Assembly: GCA_007132255.1 (NCBI GenBank)
Contig: SLOZ01000144.1
Span: 1 to 6,988 of the forward strand
Origin: Limnochordia bacterium
GTDB lineage: Bacteria > Bacillota > Limnochordia > Darwinibacteriales > B1SED10-159
Reading direction: 5' to 3'
DNA length: 6,988 nucleotides
The notes below the pieces were generated by a model that searched no databases, was not told where the DNA came from, and saw nothing but the letters and a program-made list of their open reading frames with translations. Below are positions 1 through 6,377 of this stretch, in pieces (within the stretch, counting starts at the first letter, position 1; each line of letters opens with the position of its first letter). A program made the translations under genes and the position numbers.

Positions 1-100
1 ACAGGCTGGCTTGGCCAGCCGCGGAGCTGTTCTGTCTTGAGGTACAGGTAACAGGCTGGCTTGGCCAGCCGCGGAGCTATTCTTTCCTGAGGTAGGGGTA
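1..100. repeat. Two tandem copies of a 50-bp hairpin-bearing repeat
   Basis: Copies lie at 1-50 and 51-100. They match at 45 of 50 positions, the first 28 bases being identical. Each copy starts ACAGGCTGGC and contains a perfect hairpin, GGCTGGC-TTG-GCCAGCC, at 4-20 and 54-70. The unit length is not a multiple of three and the copies contain in-frame stops, so it is not a coding repeat. The array begins at the window edge and may continue upstream. No T-run follows the hairpins, so they are not ordinary intrinsic terminators. The function is unknown; it resembles a small intergenic repeat array. Confidence 0.85.
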
Positions 101-176
101 ACGGAGGGCTTCAGAGGCTGAGTCCACTAGGACCACGTGGAACTCACTGTTCGTTGTTGTCTGGACCATGTTGCTC

Positions 177-184
177 AAAGGAGG
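177..184 (+). promoter_or_regulatory. Ribosome binding site of the GNAT gene
   Basis: AAAGGAGG lies 11 bases before the ATG at 196. It decides the start: the in-frame TTG at 154 lies upstream of this site and has no comparable Shine-Dalgarno sequence, so the protein is taken to begin MKWTTVRP. Confidence 0.8.
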
Positions 185-195
185 TTTCCAAAATT

Positions 196-1023
196 ATGAA
201 ATGGACAACGGTACGTCCGGTTGCTTCCAAAGAGTCGTTTCCCGGAGTGCGTGTAGCCATGGTGGCTGCAGCCGTCGAGGCTGGAAACAGCCGGGCCGAA
301 CAATGGGTCCTAGATTTGGAGGACGATGGATTTTGCACGGTTCTCTGGGACAAGGGCAACAATGTTCTTTATTGTTCCGGTTCCGCAGAACCATCACACA
401 CGTTATCCGAAGGCTTAGACCGCCTCTTGCTAGACGTTATCCGACCACAATGCTTAGGCACAGAACGGCCGTATTTCAGCACAAAATGCCTCAGTCACAA
501 ACTTGAAGATATGTGGGAGTACAGTGTCCAGCCGTGGTTGACTGGAAGCCACCGCAAGTGCTTCTACGAGCGATCCTGGACCCAGGAATTGCCCGAAGGG
601 GAAATGACCAAACGACTCGGGTTTTCGGTACTTCCCATTGATCGCAGCCTTCTCAACGACACTGCACTGGCGAACATAGATGCCATTCGCGAAGAAGTAT
701 CGGGAATGTGGCCATCCCTCGAGGCTTTTTGCCAATATGGCTTTGGTGTTGCGATAGCCTATAAGGGTGAGGTTTTATCGTGGTGTACCGCTGAGTATGT
801 CAGTGACGATCGCTGTGGAGTGGGAATCGAGACGGTTGAGTCGTACCAAAAACAGGGCTTAGCGACCTGGTTAACCCACGAATTTCTGCTTGAGGCTCAA
901 CGTCGTCGGATCAACGTGGGCTGGGAATGCTGGGCCGGCAATGTGGCCTCAATCCGAGTCGCTGAGAAATGTGGGTTTACTCTGTTGGAGGAAGGCACCA
1001 TGCTTGTGGGGAAGTTCACCTAA
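196..1023 (+). CDS. GNAT family N-acetyltransferase
   Basis: A 275-residue protein resembling the Bacillota GNAT acetyltransferase family (Pfam GNAT_acetyltran type), which transfers an acetyl group from acetyl-CoA to an amine; the acceptor here is unknown. The C-terminal third (about residues 180-275) carries the recognisable fold. It has the acetyl-CoA pyrophosphate-binding motif QGLA at residues 220-223 within YQKQGLATWL. The late segment from Trp243 to Phe261 (CWAGN then SIRVAEKCGF) is typical of this family, whose members often read CWxxNxxSxxxAxKxGF. The N-terminal 170 residues are the variable family-specific extension. There is no signal peptide or membrane segment, so it should be cytoplasmic. 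The ATG start is chosen for the AAAGGAGG site before it. The gene stands alone and converges on the hydrolase gene, so no pathway can be assigned from its neighbours. Confidence 0.85.
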   Translation: MKWTTVRPVASKESFPGVRVAMVAAAVEAGNSRAEQWVLDLEDDGFCTVLWDKGNNVLYCSGSAEPSHTLSEGLDRLLLDVIRPQCLGTERPYFSTKCLSHKLEDMWEYSVQPWLTGSHRKCFYERSWTQELPEGEMTKRLGFSVLPIDRSLLNDTALANIDAIREEVSGMWPSLEAFCQYGFGVAIAYKGEVLSWCTAEYVSDDRCGVGIETVESYQKQGLATWLTHEFLLEAQRRRINVGWECWAGNVASIRVAEKCGFTLLEEGTMLVGKFT

Positions 1024-1096
1024 CTGGCAGCGTTCGGCGTTATTCTACTCAAATTCTTCTACATTGGTCCCTATGCTGACTGTGTTTCACTCAGCC

Positions 1097-1121
1097 AACA
1101 GCCACCGTTTGGGTGGCTGTT
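1097..1121. terminator. Hairpin between convergent genes, possible bidirectional terminator
   Basis: AACAGCCACC at 1097-1106 pairs perfectly with GGTGGCTGTT at 1112-1121 across a 5-base loop. It lies between the stop of the acetyltransferase (1023) and the stop of the hydrolase (1139), where a shared terminator is expected. Neither side has a clear T-run, so termination may be weak or the hairpin may mainly protect 3' ends. Confidence 0.55.
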
Positions 1122-1138
1122 AGCGCGTCCGCAATAAC

Positions 1139-2971
1139 CTATTCAGGATATTTGACCATGGTCAGGTGGTTGACTTGCAGGTTGTTATCTAAGGTGATGC
1201 GAATTCGACCCGAATTCGGCGAAGACACAGTTGAATAGGCACCGAGGCTCCGGTGATTCCACCACACCTCGACGCTGTCTTGGCTGCAGCGTACTCGCAG
1301 ATGGTTCCAAGGCGTCAGGTCATAGGGCTCAAAGTCGTAAGGTTCGTCATTAATACGCACTACACGCTTGTGGTTGTTGACCGCTATCTTGATCCATGGC
1401 AGTTCGATGCTGCCACAGCCCTGCTGTCCAAGGACACACTGCCATTCACCGCCATCTGCAGAAACGCAGCGCTCCAAGGTGTTCACTGCGCCGTGTCCAT
1501 AAATCCCGGTATCGGAAATGCCGACGCTGCCTGTCGTTAAACTCCAGGGCCCCAGTTCTGTTCGCAGGGTATGCAGAACCATAGAACTACTGGCCTTTCC
1601 CACCGTGTCCGCCACGAAAACATCGCTAAAAAACTCTGTTAGAAGCAACCCCGCCACCATCACACCACAGCTACTGGCCAACGCCAACTTGTCACAGCTG
1701 CTCGCCACGGAGCCGTGCCAGATGCAGTGCTCCTCCCAAAACACCTGCAGGTCACCATGATTTTTGACGAGGCGATAGCACTGCCATTTAGCATTGGCTG
1801 CGGGTACCGCCCGAACATCACCATTAACGAAATGCAGGTGGGCCGAGTCGTCCTGCTGTTGAATGTCGAGAAGACTTCGCCCAGACTGAAGCACCGTGAA
1901 GGTTTCGGTGGGCTCCAATTGAACCCAGAACTCGAAGAGATAGCTCTCAACGTCGACTCCTAGGGTATGTGTGTTTGTGACTAAGAACTGGCCGATCCGC
2001 AGCGTTGGCGGAGCCGGCTCCGCCATCCAGTGAGTATGCGGCCCGGCAATGACCATGGTGTCACCATGCCAGAAGAGGCGATCGATGTACGTTGTGCGGG
2101 TGCGATCATCGCCCACATGGCCATGATACACCACGTAGTCATCGACTCCATTGGGACCTTTGGTCACTACGTGGTGTCCCGGCCCCCAAACTTCATCGCT
2201 GCTGGCCAGAATGGGACGGCTGGTGCCGGCGGGGAACTTTTCCCAACTGGCGTCCGCCATTCCATTTGGCCCATGACAGATCTTGGACGTGGCATAGGCG
2301 ATGTGGTACGTTGGTTGGTAAAAGCAGCCACCACTGTACATTTGATAATATGTGCCCAAGCGTTTGAGCACAAAGGGGCCCTCGTTCCAGAACCAGTCTC
2401 CTGCTGAGGTTCCTTCCCACGGGAACTCCGGTCGACAGACGAGGCTCGGGCTACCCTGCAACGTAGTCAAACGCAGCATCTTGTCCACGACATTTCCACA
2501 GCCGATGACTCCATCTGGTCCGCGCGTAGAGTCATTGCGAACATTGTAGAACATATACCACGTGCCATCACTATCCAGGAAGGGATGGGCATCGATGGAC
2601 CACTCGGTGGTCAGCGGTTGGTCGTGGAGTTGAAATGGACCCAGAGGATGGTCGGCGATGGCCACTCCAATGTGCCGGCGGGAATCATCGGCATCGCCAT
2701 CACGCAGCGCCGCTCCGGCAACATACATGTAGAAGAAGCCTTCGGCATAGAGTACTTCCGGAGCCCAAAGGGCTGTGGCAGCCCAGTGGTTCGGGTCCGG
2801 CGAGGGGTGTAAGGCGTGGCCGGCGGCTTCCCAGTGGACAAGGTCAATGGATGTATAGACTGGAATGGCGTCTTGGCCGCTGTGGTAGAGATAATAAACA
2901 CCTCGATACCGCAGGATAGCAGGATCCCCTTGATCCACACCAACCACGTTGAGGACGGGATTTGTGTACAT
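1139..2971 (-). CDS. GH43-family glycoside hydrolase with C-terminal beta-sandwich region
   Basis: A 610-residue protein whose first 320 residues form a five-bladed beta-propeller of glycoside hydrolase family 43, inverting enzymes that cleave alpha-L-arabinofuranosides, beta-xylosides or related linkages. The expected catalytic residues are visible: Asp16 in GDPAILRY (general base), Asp127 in SIDAHPF (pKa modulator) and Glu197 in WNEGPFVLK (general acid). The His pair 266-267 in VWGPGHHVV matches the conserved region often linked to the central metal site. Residues about 325-610 look like beta-sandwich (concanavalin/laminin-G-like) sequence, probably two lobes, rich in alternating hydrophobic strands and Trp; this assignment is weaker. 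There is no signal peptide, so it probably acts in the cytoplasm on imported oligosaccharides. The start at 2971 is chosen for AAAGGAGA six bases upstream; an in-frame extension to 3034 has no such site. Specificity cannot be read from sequence. It is transcribed away from the oxidoreductase gene. Confidence 0.88.
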   Translation of the reverse strand: MYTNPVLNVVGVDQGDPAILRYRGVYYLYHSGQDAIPVYTSIDLVHWEAAGHALHPSPDPNHWAATALWAPEVLYAEGFFYMYVAGAALRDGDADDSRRHIGVAIADHPLGPFQLHDQPLTTEWSIDAHPFLDSDGTWYMFYNVRNDSTRGPDGVIGCGNVVDKMLRLTTLQGSPSLVCRPEFPWEGTSAGDWFWNEGPFVLKRLGTYYQMYSGGCFYQPTYHIAYATSKICHGPNGMADASWEKFPAGTSRPILASSDEVWGPGHHVVTKGPNGVDDYVVYHGHVGDDRTRTTYIDRLFWHGDTMVIAGPHTHWMAEPAPPTLRIGQFLVTNTHTLGVDVESYLFEFWVQLEPTETFTVLQSGRSLLDIQQQDDSAHLHFVNGDVRAVPAANAKWQCYRLVKNHGDLQVFWEEHCIWHGSVASSCDKLALASSCGVMVAGLLLTEFFSDVFVADTVGKASSSMVLHTLRTELGPWSLTTGSVGISDTGIYGHGAVNTLERCVSADGGEWQCVLGQQGCGSIELPWIKIAVNNHKRVVRINDEPYDFEPYDLTPWNHLRVRCSQDSVEVWWNHRSLGAYSTVSSPNSGRIRITLDNNLQVNHLTMVKYPE

Positions 2972-2977
2972 GGTACA

Positions 2978-2985
2978 TCTCCTTT
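2978..2985 (-). promoter_or_regulatory. Ribosome binding site of the GH43 gene
   Basis: On the minus strand AAAGGAGA lies six bases before ATG (first base 2971). The strong site and ideal spacing fix the start at MYTNPVLN rather than at an upstream in-frame ATG. Confidence 0.8.
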
Positions 2986-3030
2986 CGGTGGATCGCAGTG
3001 AGCTGTTGTGGGGACTTCGTCGCCGAACGA

Positions 3031-3043
3031 CCAAGTCTCTTGG
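3031..3043. repeat. Small inverted repeat in the GH43 leader
   Basis: CCAAG-TCT-CTTGG is a perfect 5-bp dyad with a 3-base spacer. It lies about 60 bases upstream of the GH43 start, within its likely 5' untranslated region. It could be an operator half-pair or a small RNA hairpin, but it is short enough to occur by chance. Confidence 0.3.
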
Positions 3044-3137
3044 GCGTCCTCAAAGGCAAATCAGTACCCGCTGATCTTCCCTACTTTTGGGGGTTATCGA
3101 GGAATCAAATTGGTCGCCCAGGGAGGATAACGCAGCC

Positions 3138-3151
3138 ATGTTCACTAACAT
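3138..3151. promoter_or_regulatory. Inverted repeat ATGTT-N4-AACAT, possible operator
   Basis: A perfect 5-bp dyad with 4-base spacer sits just downstream of the candidate minus-strand promoter at 3165-3193, where a repressor bound to DNA would block transcription of the hydrolase gene. No regulator gene is present in the window. The role as an operator is inference from position and symmetry. Confidence 0.35.
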
Positions 3152-3164
3152 ATCTTTACTGAAA

Positions 3165-3193
3165 AGTTTACCGGGATCGGACTGTGTTGGCAA
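3165..3193 (-). promoter_or_regulatory. Candidate sigma-A-type promoter for the GH43 gene
   Basis: On the minus strand TTGCCA (3193-3188) and TAAACT (3170-3165) are separated by exactly 17 bases. They match the -35 and -10 consensus at five of six and four of six positions. Transcription would start near 3158 and give a leader of roughly 187 bases before the GH43 start. This is the best-spaced pair I found on that strand, but it is a motif match only. Confidence 0.4.
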
Positions 3194-3243
3194 GAAGCAA
3201 TGTGCAGTGACCACGCACCGATTTCTTGACCGATTTTGCAGTA

Positions 3244-3271
3244 ACAGTTCCCTGTACCGAATCGGGACTGT
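3244..3271. repeat. Imperfect inverted repeat in the divergent intergenic region
   Basis: ACAGTTCCC at 3244-3252 is complementary to GGGACTGT at 3264-3271 with one unpaired T and an 11-base spacer. It lies upstream of both divergent genes, about 95 bases before the oxidoreductase start. It could be a regulator site or an RNA hairpin. Its significance is uncertain. Confidence 0.3.
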
Positions 3272-3301
3272 GATGTTGCAGACTTCAGGAGCGTGTGTGT
3301 C

Positions 3302-3331
3302 TTGAAATGCGGGCGCAGGACTGCCTGTCAT
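3302..3331 (+). promoter_or_regulatory. Weak candidate promoter for the oxidoreductase gene
   Basis: TTGAAA (3302-3307) and TGTCAT (3326-3331) are 18 bases apart and match consensus at five of six and four of six positions. The leader would be about 25 bases, with AGGAAGG at 3348-3354 as ribosome binding site. The -10 element falls inside the GCCTGTCATA direct repeat. Confidence 0.25.
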
Positions 3332-3345
3332 AATCGCCTGTCATA
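3323..3345 (+). repeat. Direct repeat GCCTGTCATA x2
   Basis: Identical 10-base words occur at 3323-3332 and 3336-3345, a 13-base period. They lie between the candidate promoter and the ribosome binding site of the oxidoreductase gene. The placement would suit a tandem regulator site, but no regulator is known here. Confidence 0.5.
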
Positions 3346-3364
3346 TGAGGAAGGATGAGCTGTC

Positions 3365-4846
3365 GTGCATACCTATGACATCATTATCGTAGGAGCTGGA
3401 ATCGTTGGTACAACCATTGCCAGAGAACTGTCTCGCTACCATTTGGACGTGTTGATCTTAGAGAAAGAATATGACGTATCGATGGGCGCGACGAAGGCCA
3501 ATAGCGCCATTGTCCACGGTGGTTACGCCGAGAAGCACACAACCTTAAAAGGGCGCATGTGCTTTCCCGGACGGCAGGAGTTCAAGCGCCTGGACAGTGA
3601 GTTGAACTTTGGTTTTGCGGAGACAGGGTCGCTGGTCGTTACCATGGAGGATGATCGTGGGCCGTTGGAGGCGCTGTTGGCCAATGGCATCGAGAACGGT
3701 CTCGATGACTTGGAGATCGTCGATGGTCAAAGGGTTCAAGAGTTGGAACCTGAACTTAATCCCGACATCAAGTGGGCGCTGTACTGTAAGGGTGCAGGCG
3801 TTTGCTCTCCCTATGAGATGGCGATTGCCATGGCAGAAAATGCTGTTCACAATGGCGTGGATCTGCGTTTGGAGCATGAAGTCCAGGCCATGGAGCCGGA
3901 TCATCACGGTGAGAACGGGCGCGCCTTCTTGGTCCACACCGATAAAGAAAGCTTCCGCGGTCGCTACATTTTGAATGCGGCGGGGGTCTTTGCTGATCAG
4001 GTGGCTGGCATGTTGGGAACGGCCGGTTTTGAAATCAACCCGCGCAGCGGTGAGTACCTCATTTTTGCCCGTGATACCGGTAGGGCCATCAACTCTGTTG
4101 TCTTTCAACTGCCGACTAAACTGGGCAAAGGTGTTTTGGTGGCGTCGACGTATCATGGCAATCTGCTCATTGGCCCAGATGCCAGTGATGATTCGCCACG
4201 TGAGGATACCTCGACGCACATGGAGCGTATTGCTAAGATCTACGAGCAGACGAAGACGCTGTATGGTGCGATGGATCCCAAAAAGTTTCTCCGCAGCTTT
4301 ACCGGGATTCGGGCCCGCAGTTCAACGAATGACTTCATTATCCGGTCTTCGCAGGATTTTCCTGAGTTCATCCAAATAGCCGGCATTCAATCGCCGGGTT
4401 TGACGGCATCCCCTATCATTGCCCGGCGAGCCATGGAACTATTGCAGGCTGTCGGTTGTGAATTTCGTGAAAATCCGCAATTTGATCCAAATCGAGCGCC
4501 GATTATTGTCAAAAAGGACCTGCTGCCGTTTCCGGACATTAAGCACCTCATTGACATGCCTGCAGCTCCAGAAAAGATCATCTGCCGCTGTGAACAGGTG
4601 CGCGAATCCGAAATCGTGGATGCCCTTCACCGGGGAATCCCCGTGAAGGCCATTGATGGAGTAAAGCGAAGGACCCGGGTCACCATGGGCTGGTGCCAAG
4701 GAACGTTTTGCCGGTCGCGTGTAGCGGAAGTGATGGAACGGGAATATGGACACCCAGTGGACACCCGTTTTGACATTGAGCACAGTGGTGTAAACCGGGT
4801 GATGAAATCCGAGCTCTTGGAGTACCTTGAAGGCCAGGCGGAATGA
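3365..4846 (+). CDS. GlpA-like FAD-dependent oxidoreductase with C-terminal [2Fe-2S] BFD-like domain
   Basis: A 493-residue cytoplasmic flavoprotein of the DAO/glycerol-3-phosphate dehydrogenase class, which oxidises an alpha-hydroxy or amino substrate and passes electrons on through FAD. The Rossmann motif GAGIVG is at residues 10-15, ending a strand that starts YDIIIVG, and Glu33 ends the second strand to bind the FAD ribose. The central segment includes RSFTGIRARS and IQSPGLTASPIIA, typical of GlpA-like proteins. The C-terminal domain has Cys407, Cys409, Cys444 and Cys449 (CxC-x34-CxxxxC), the BFD-like [2Fe-2S] ligand pattern also found in GlpA. The start is GTG with AGGAAGG ten bases upstream; nearby ATG codons at 3345 and 3355 are out of frame. 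Anaerobic GlpA works with GlpB/GlpC, or in Bacillota with a second oxidoreductase and a small DUF1667 protein, and none of these is in the window. Substrate is therefore open; glycerol-3-phosphate or a 2-hydroxyacid are the obvious candidates. Confidence 0.87.
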   Translation: MHTYDIIIVGAGIVGTTIARELSRYHLDVLILEKEYDVSMGATKANSAIVHGGYAEKHTTLKGRMCFPGRQEFKRLDSELNFGFAETGSLVVTMEDDRGPLEALLANGIENGLDDLEIVDGQRVQELEPELNPDIKWALYCKGAGVCSPYEMAIAMAENAVHNGVDLRLEHEVQAMEPDHHGENGRAFLVHTDKESFRGRYILNAAGVFADQVAGMLGTAGFEINPRSGEYLIFARDTGRAINSVVFQLPTKLGKGVLVASTYHGNLLIGPDASDDSPREDTSTHMERIAKIYEQTKTLYGAMDPKKFLRSFTGIRARSSTNDFIIRSSQDFPEFIQIAGIQSPGLTASPIIARRAMELLQAVGCEFRENPQFDPNRAPIIVKKDLLPFPDIKHLIDMPAAPEKIICRCEQVRESEIVDALHRGIPVKAIDGVKRRTRVTMGWCQGTFCRSRVAEVMEREYGHPVDTRFDIEHSGVNRVMKSELLEYLEGQAE

Positions 4847-4894
4847 GGTTGGGTGCACGCCGGGTGGTTTCGGACTTTTGGCGTTTGGTCGATG

Positions 4895-5009
4895 GGAATA
4901 TATTCCATGTACCTGGCATATGGAAGTAAATTCCAGCGCATGCAGGCTGATAGAATGGGAACTTATTCCAGATACCTGGTTACTGGGAGCCACTCCCAGA
5001 GCAGTGACC
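4895..5009 (+). repeat. Two copies of a two-hairpin repeat element, 63-bp period
   Basis: Unit 1 starts at 4895 and unit 2 at 4958; without gaps they match at 33 of 47 positions. Each has GGAA-N4-TTCC (4895-4906; 4958-4969), then TACCTGG (4910-4916; 4973-4979), then a second hairpin: TGGAA-N5-TTCCA at 4921-4935 and TGGGA-N5-TCCCA at 4984-4998. The second hairpin shows a compensatory change, A4924-T4932 becoming G4987-C4995. In unit 2 it extends to seven pairs, CTGGGAG-CCA-CTCCCAG (4983-4999). It could also be extended by pairing 4979-4985 with 5003-5009, with one G-T pair and a bulge. The element fills most of the gap between the oxidoreductase and URO-D genes and would lie in the leader of the latter if they are co-transcribed. 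Confidence 0.7.
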
Positions 5010-5039
5010 GATCGTCGCCCTGTTAGAACTTGACGAGAT

Positions 5040-5046
5040 AAGGAGG
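5040..5046 (+). promoter_or_regulatory. Ribosome binding site of the URO-D family gene
   Basis: AAGGAGG lies eight bases before ATG at 5055. An in-frame TTG at 5049 is only two bases from the site and so is unlikely to be the start. Confidence 0.85.
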
Positions 5047-5054
5047 CCTTGTAT

Positions 5055-6320
5055 ATGACATCAAGGGAACGGGTAGACATGGCTCTGAACCACCTGGAGC
5101 CAGATCGAGTTCCGTTAGACTTGGGTGGCAGTAATGTGACCAGTATGCACGTTAGTTCCGTGTATCAACTGCGCCAAGCTCTGGAACTGGATGCTCCAGG
5201 AACTCCGGTGAAAGTTGTTGAACCCTTTCAGATGTTAGGTGAGATAGGTGATGACCTACTAGACGCTTTAGCTGTGGATGTTGTGGGTGTCAATGGACGA
5301 AATACTATGTTTGGATTTCCTAACGAGAACTGGCGGTCATGGACGACCTTCGATGGCACTCCGGTCTTGGTTCCAGAAAAGTTCAACACTGAGCCCGAAC
5401 CCAATGGTGATCTGCTGCTGTATCCCGAAGGGGATCGGTCGGTACCGGCTAGTGGTCGAATGCCCGCCGGCGGGTGGTATTTCGATGCGTTGGTTCGGCA
5501 GCCGCCCTTGGATGAAGCCAGTTTGGATCCGGAGGATAACCTCGAAGAGTTTCAACCGATAGCGGATGAAGACTTGGAGCATTTTGCTGATACCATTGAT
5601 GACGTTTATAACCAAACAGACAAAGCAATTTTCGCCAGTTTTGGCGGAACAAGTTTTGGGGACATAGCGCTGGTTCCGGCAACACAGTTGCCCTTTCCTA
5701 AGGGAATTCGCGATATTGAGGAATGGTATGTTTCTACAGTCACTCGACGGGAGTATCTCATGGCAGTGTTTGAGCGCCAATGTGAGATTGCTCTGGTCAA
5801 TCTCCAGCGCATTCATGATGCTGTGGGCAACAAAGTGGCAGTAGCTTTTGTTTCCGGCACAGATTTTGGCACCCAGACAGGCTTGTTTCTTTCACCGCAA
5901 TCGTATCGAGATCTATATATGCCGTTCCATCGAGCAGTGAATGATTGGGTTCATCAGCATACGACGTGGAAGACGTTTATTCATTCCTGTGGAGCTGTTT
6001 ATCCATTAATTCCACTGTTTATTGAAGCCGGCTTTGATGTCATCAATCCTGTGCAGTGTTCAGCTAGGGGCATGGATCCAACGGTGTTGAAAGTCGAGTT
6101 CGGTTCTGATGTTGTCTTTTGGGGTGGGGGAGTAGATACCCAACATACCCTTCCCTTCGGAACGCCGGAGGACGTTCGACGAGAGGTGAAAGAGCGGATC
6201 GACGCGTTTGCGCCCGGTGGCGGATTCGTGTTTAACACGATTCACAATGTGCAGGCCAGAATTCCGGCGGAGAATCTGGTGGCACTTTACGAGGCCGTTC
6301 GGGATTTCGGCAGTTACTGA
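5055..6320 (+). CDS. Uroporphyrinogen decarboxylase (URO-D) superfamily protein, methyltransferase-like
   Basis: A 421-residue cytoplasmic TIM-barrel protein of the URO-D superfamily. This groups HemE with methyltransferases that move methyl groups to or from corrinoid proteins or thiols (MtaA/CmuA type). It opens with TSRERVDMALNHLEPDRVPLDLGG, the start usual in the non-HemE branch, where HemE would have a conserved RQAGR-type substrate motif. It is also longer than HemE (about 340-360). HSCG at residues 310-313 matches the His-x-Cys zinc-ligand region of the methyltransferases, and Asp361 is in WGGGVDTQ, followed by LPFGTPEDVRREV. The C-terminal GGGFVFNTIHNVQ lacks the Cys that is the usual third zinc ligand; Cys335 (NPVQCSA) is another possible ligand. 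The gene follows the oxidoreductase by 208 bp in the same direction and may be co-transcribed. No corrinoid protein is nearby, so the methyl donor and acceptor are unknown. HemE function is unlikely. Confidence 0.85.
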   Translation: MTSRERVDMALNHLEPDRVPLDLGGSNVTSMHVSSVYQLRQALELDAPGTPVKVVEPFQMLGEIGDDLLDALAVDVVGVNGRNTMFGFPNENWRSWTTFDGTPVLVPEKFNTEPEPNGDLLLYPEGDRSVPASGRMPAGGWYFDALVRQPPLDEASLDPEDNLEEFQPIADEDLEHFADTIDDVYNQTDKAIFASFGGTSFGDIALVPATQLPFPKGIRDIEEWYVSTVTRREYLMAVFERQCEIALVNLQRIHDAVGNKVAVAFVSGTDFGTQTGLFLSPQSYRDLYMPFHRAVNDWVHQHTTWKTFIHSCGAVYPLIPLFIEAGFDVINPVQCSARGMDPTVLKVEFGSDVVFWGGGVDTQHTLPFGTPEDVRREVKERIDAFAPGGGFVFNTIHNVQARIPAENLVALYEAVRDFGSY

Positions 6321-6328
6321 ATGATCCT

Positions 6329-6355
6329 GCAATGCATCGGCGGGCGGTGCATTGC
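6329..6355 (+). terminator. Hairpin after the URO-D family gene
   Basis: GCAATGCATC (6329-6338) pairs with GGTGCATTGC (6346-6355), nine Watson-Crick pairs and one G-T pair, around a 7-base loop. It begins eight bases after the stop codon. No T-run follows, so it may be a weak terminator or a 3'-protecting structure rather than a classical intrinsic terminator. Confidence 0.55.
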
Positions 6356-6377
6356 GGTGTCACACTTGAACAGCAGA

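Noticed and set aside
1..100. Possible CRISPR array
   Set aside because: The two copies abut directly with no unique spacers and the 50-bp unit diverges along its second half, so it is a tandem repeat.
168..506. 112-codon plus-strand frame overlapping the acetyltransferase
   Set aside because: The overlapping frame has clear GNAT motifs and the AAAGGAGG site is placed for that start; this frame begins upstream of the site.
3050..3331. Open frames on both strands in the divergent intergenic region
   Set aside because: They have no ribosome binding sites or domains; the region is better explained as promoter and leader sequence.
3545..4219. 224-codon antisense open frame within the oxidoreductase gene
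   Set aside because: It is fully inside a well-supported gene, and its translation has no family resemblance.
4789..4802. TGTAAACCGGGTGA, resembling a catabolite-responsive (cre) element
   Set aside because: It lies inside the oxidoreductase coding region near its 3' end, matches only partly, and is probably coincidental.
4439..5080. 213-codon antisense open frame over the end of the oxidoreductase gene
   Set aside because: It is opposite a clearly conserved Cys-rich domain and has no plausible domain of its own.
5055..6320. Annotation as HemE, uroporphyrinogen decarboxylase proper
   Set aside because: It lacks the HemE N-terminal substrate-binding motif, is longer than HemE, and carries the HSCG motif of the methyltransferase-like branch.
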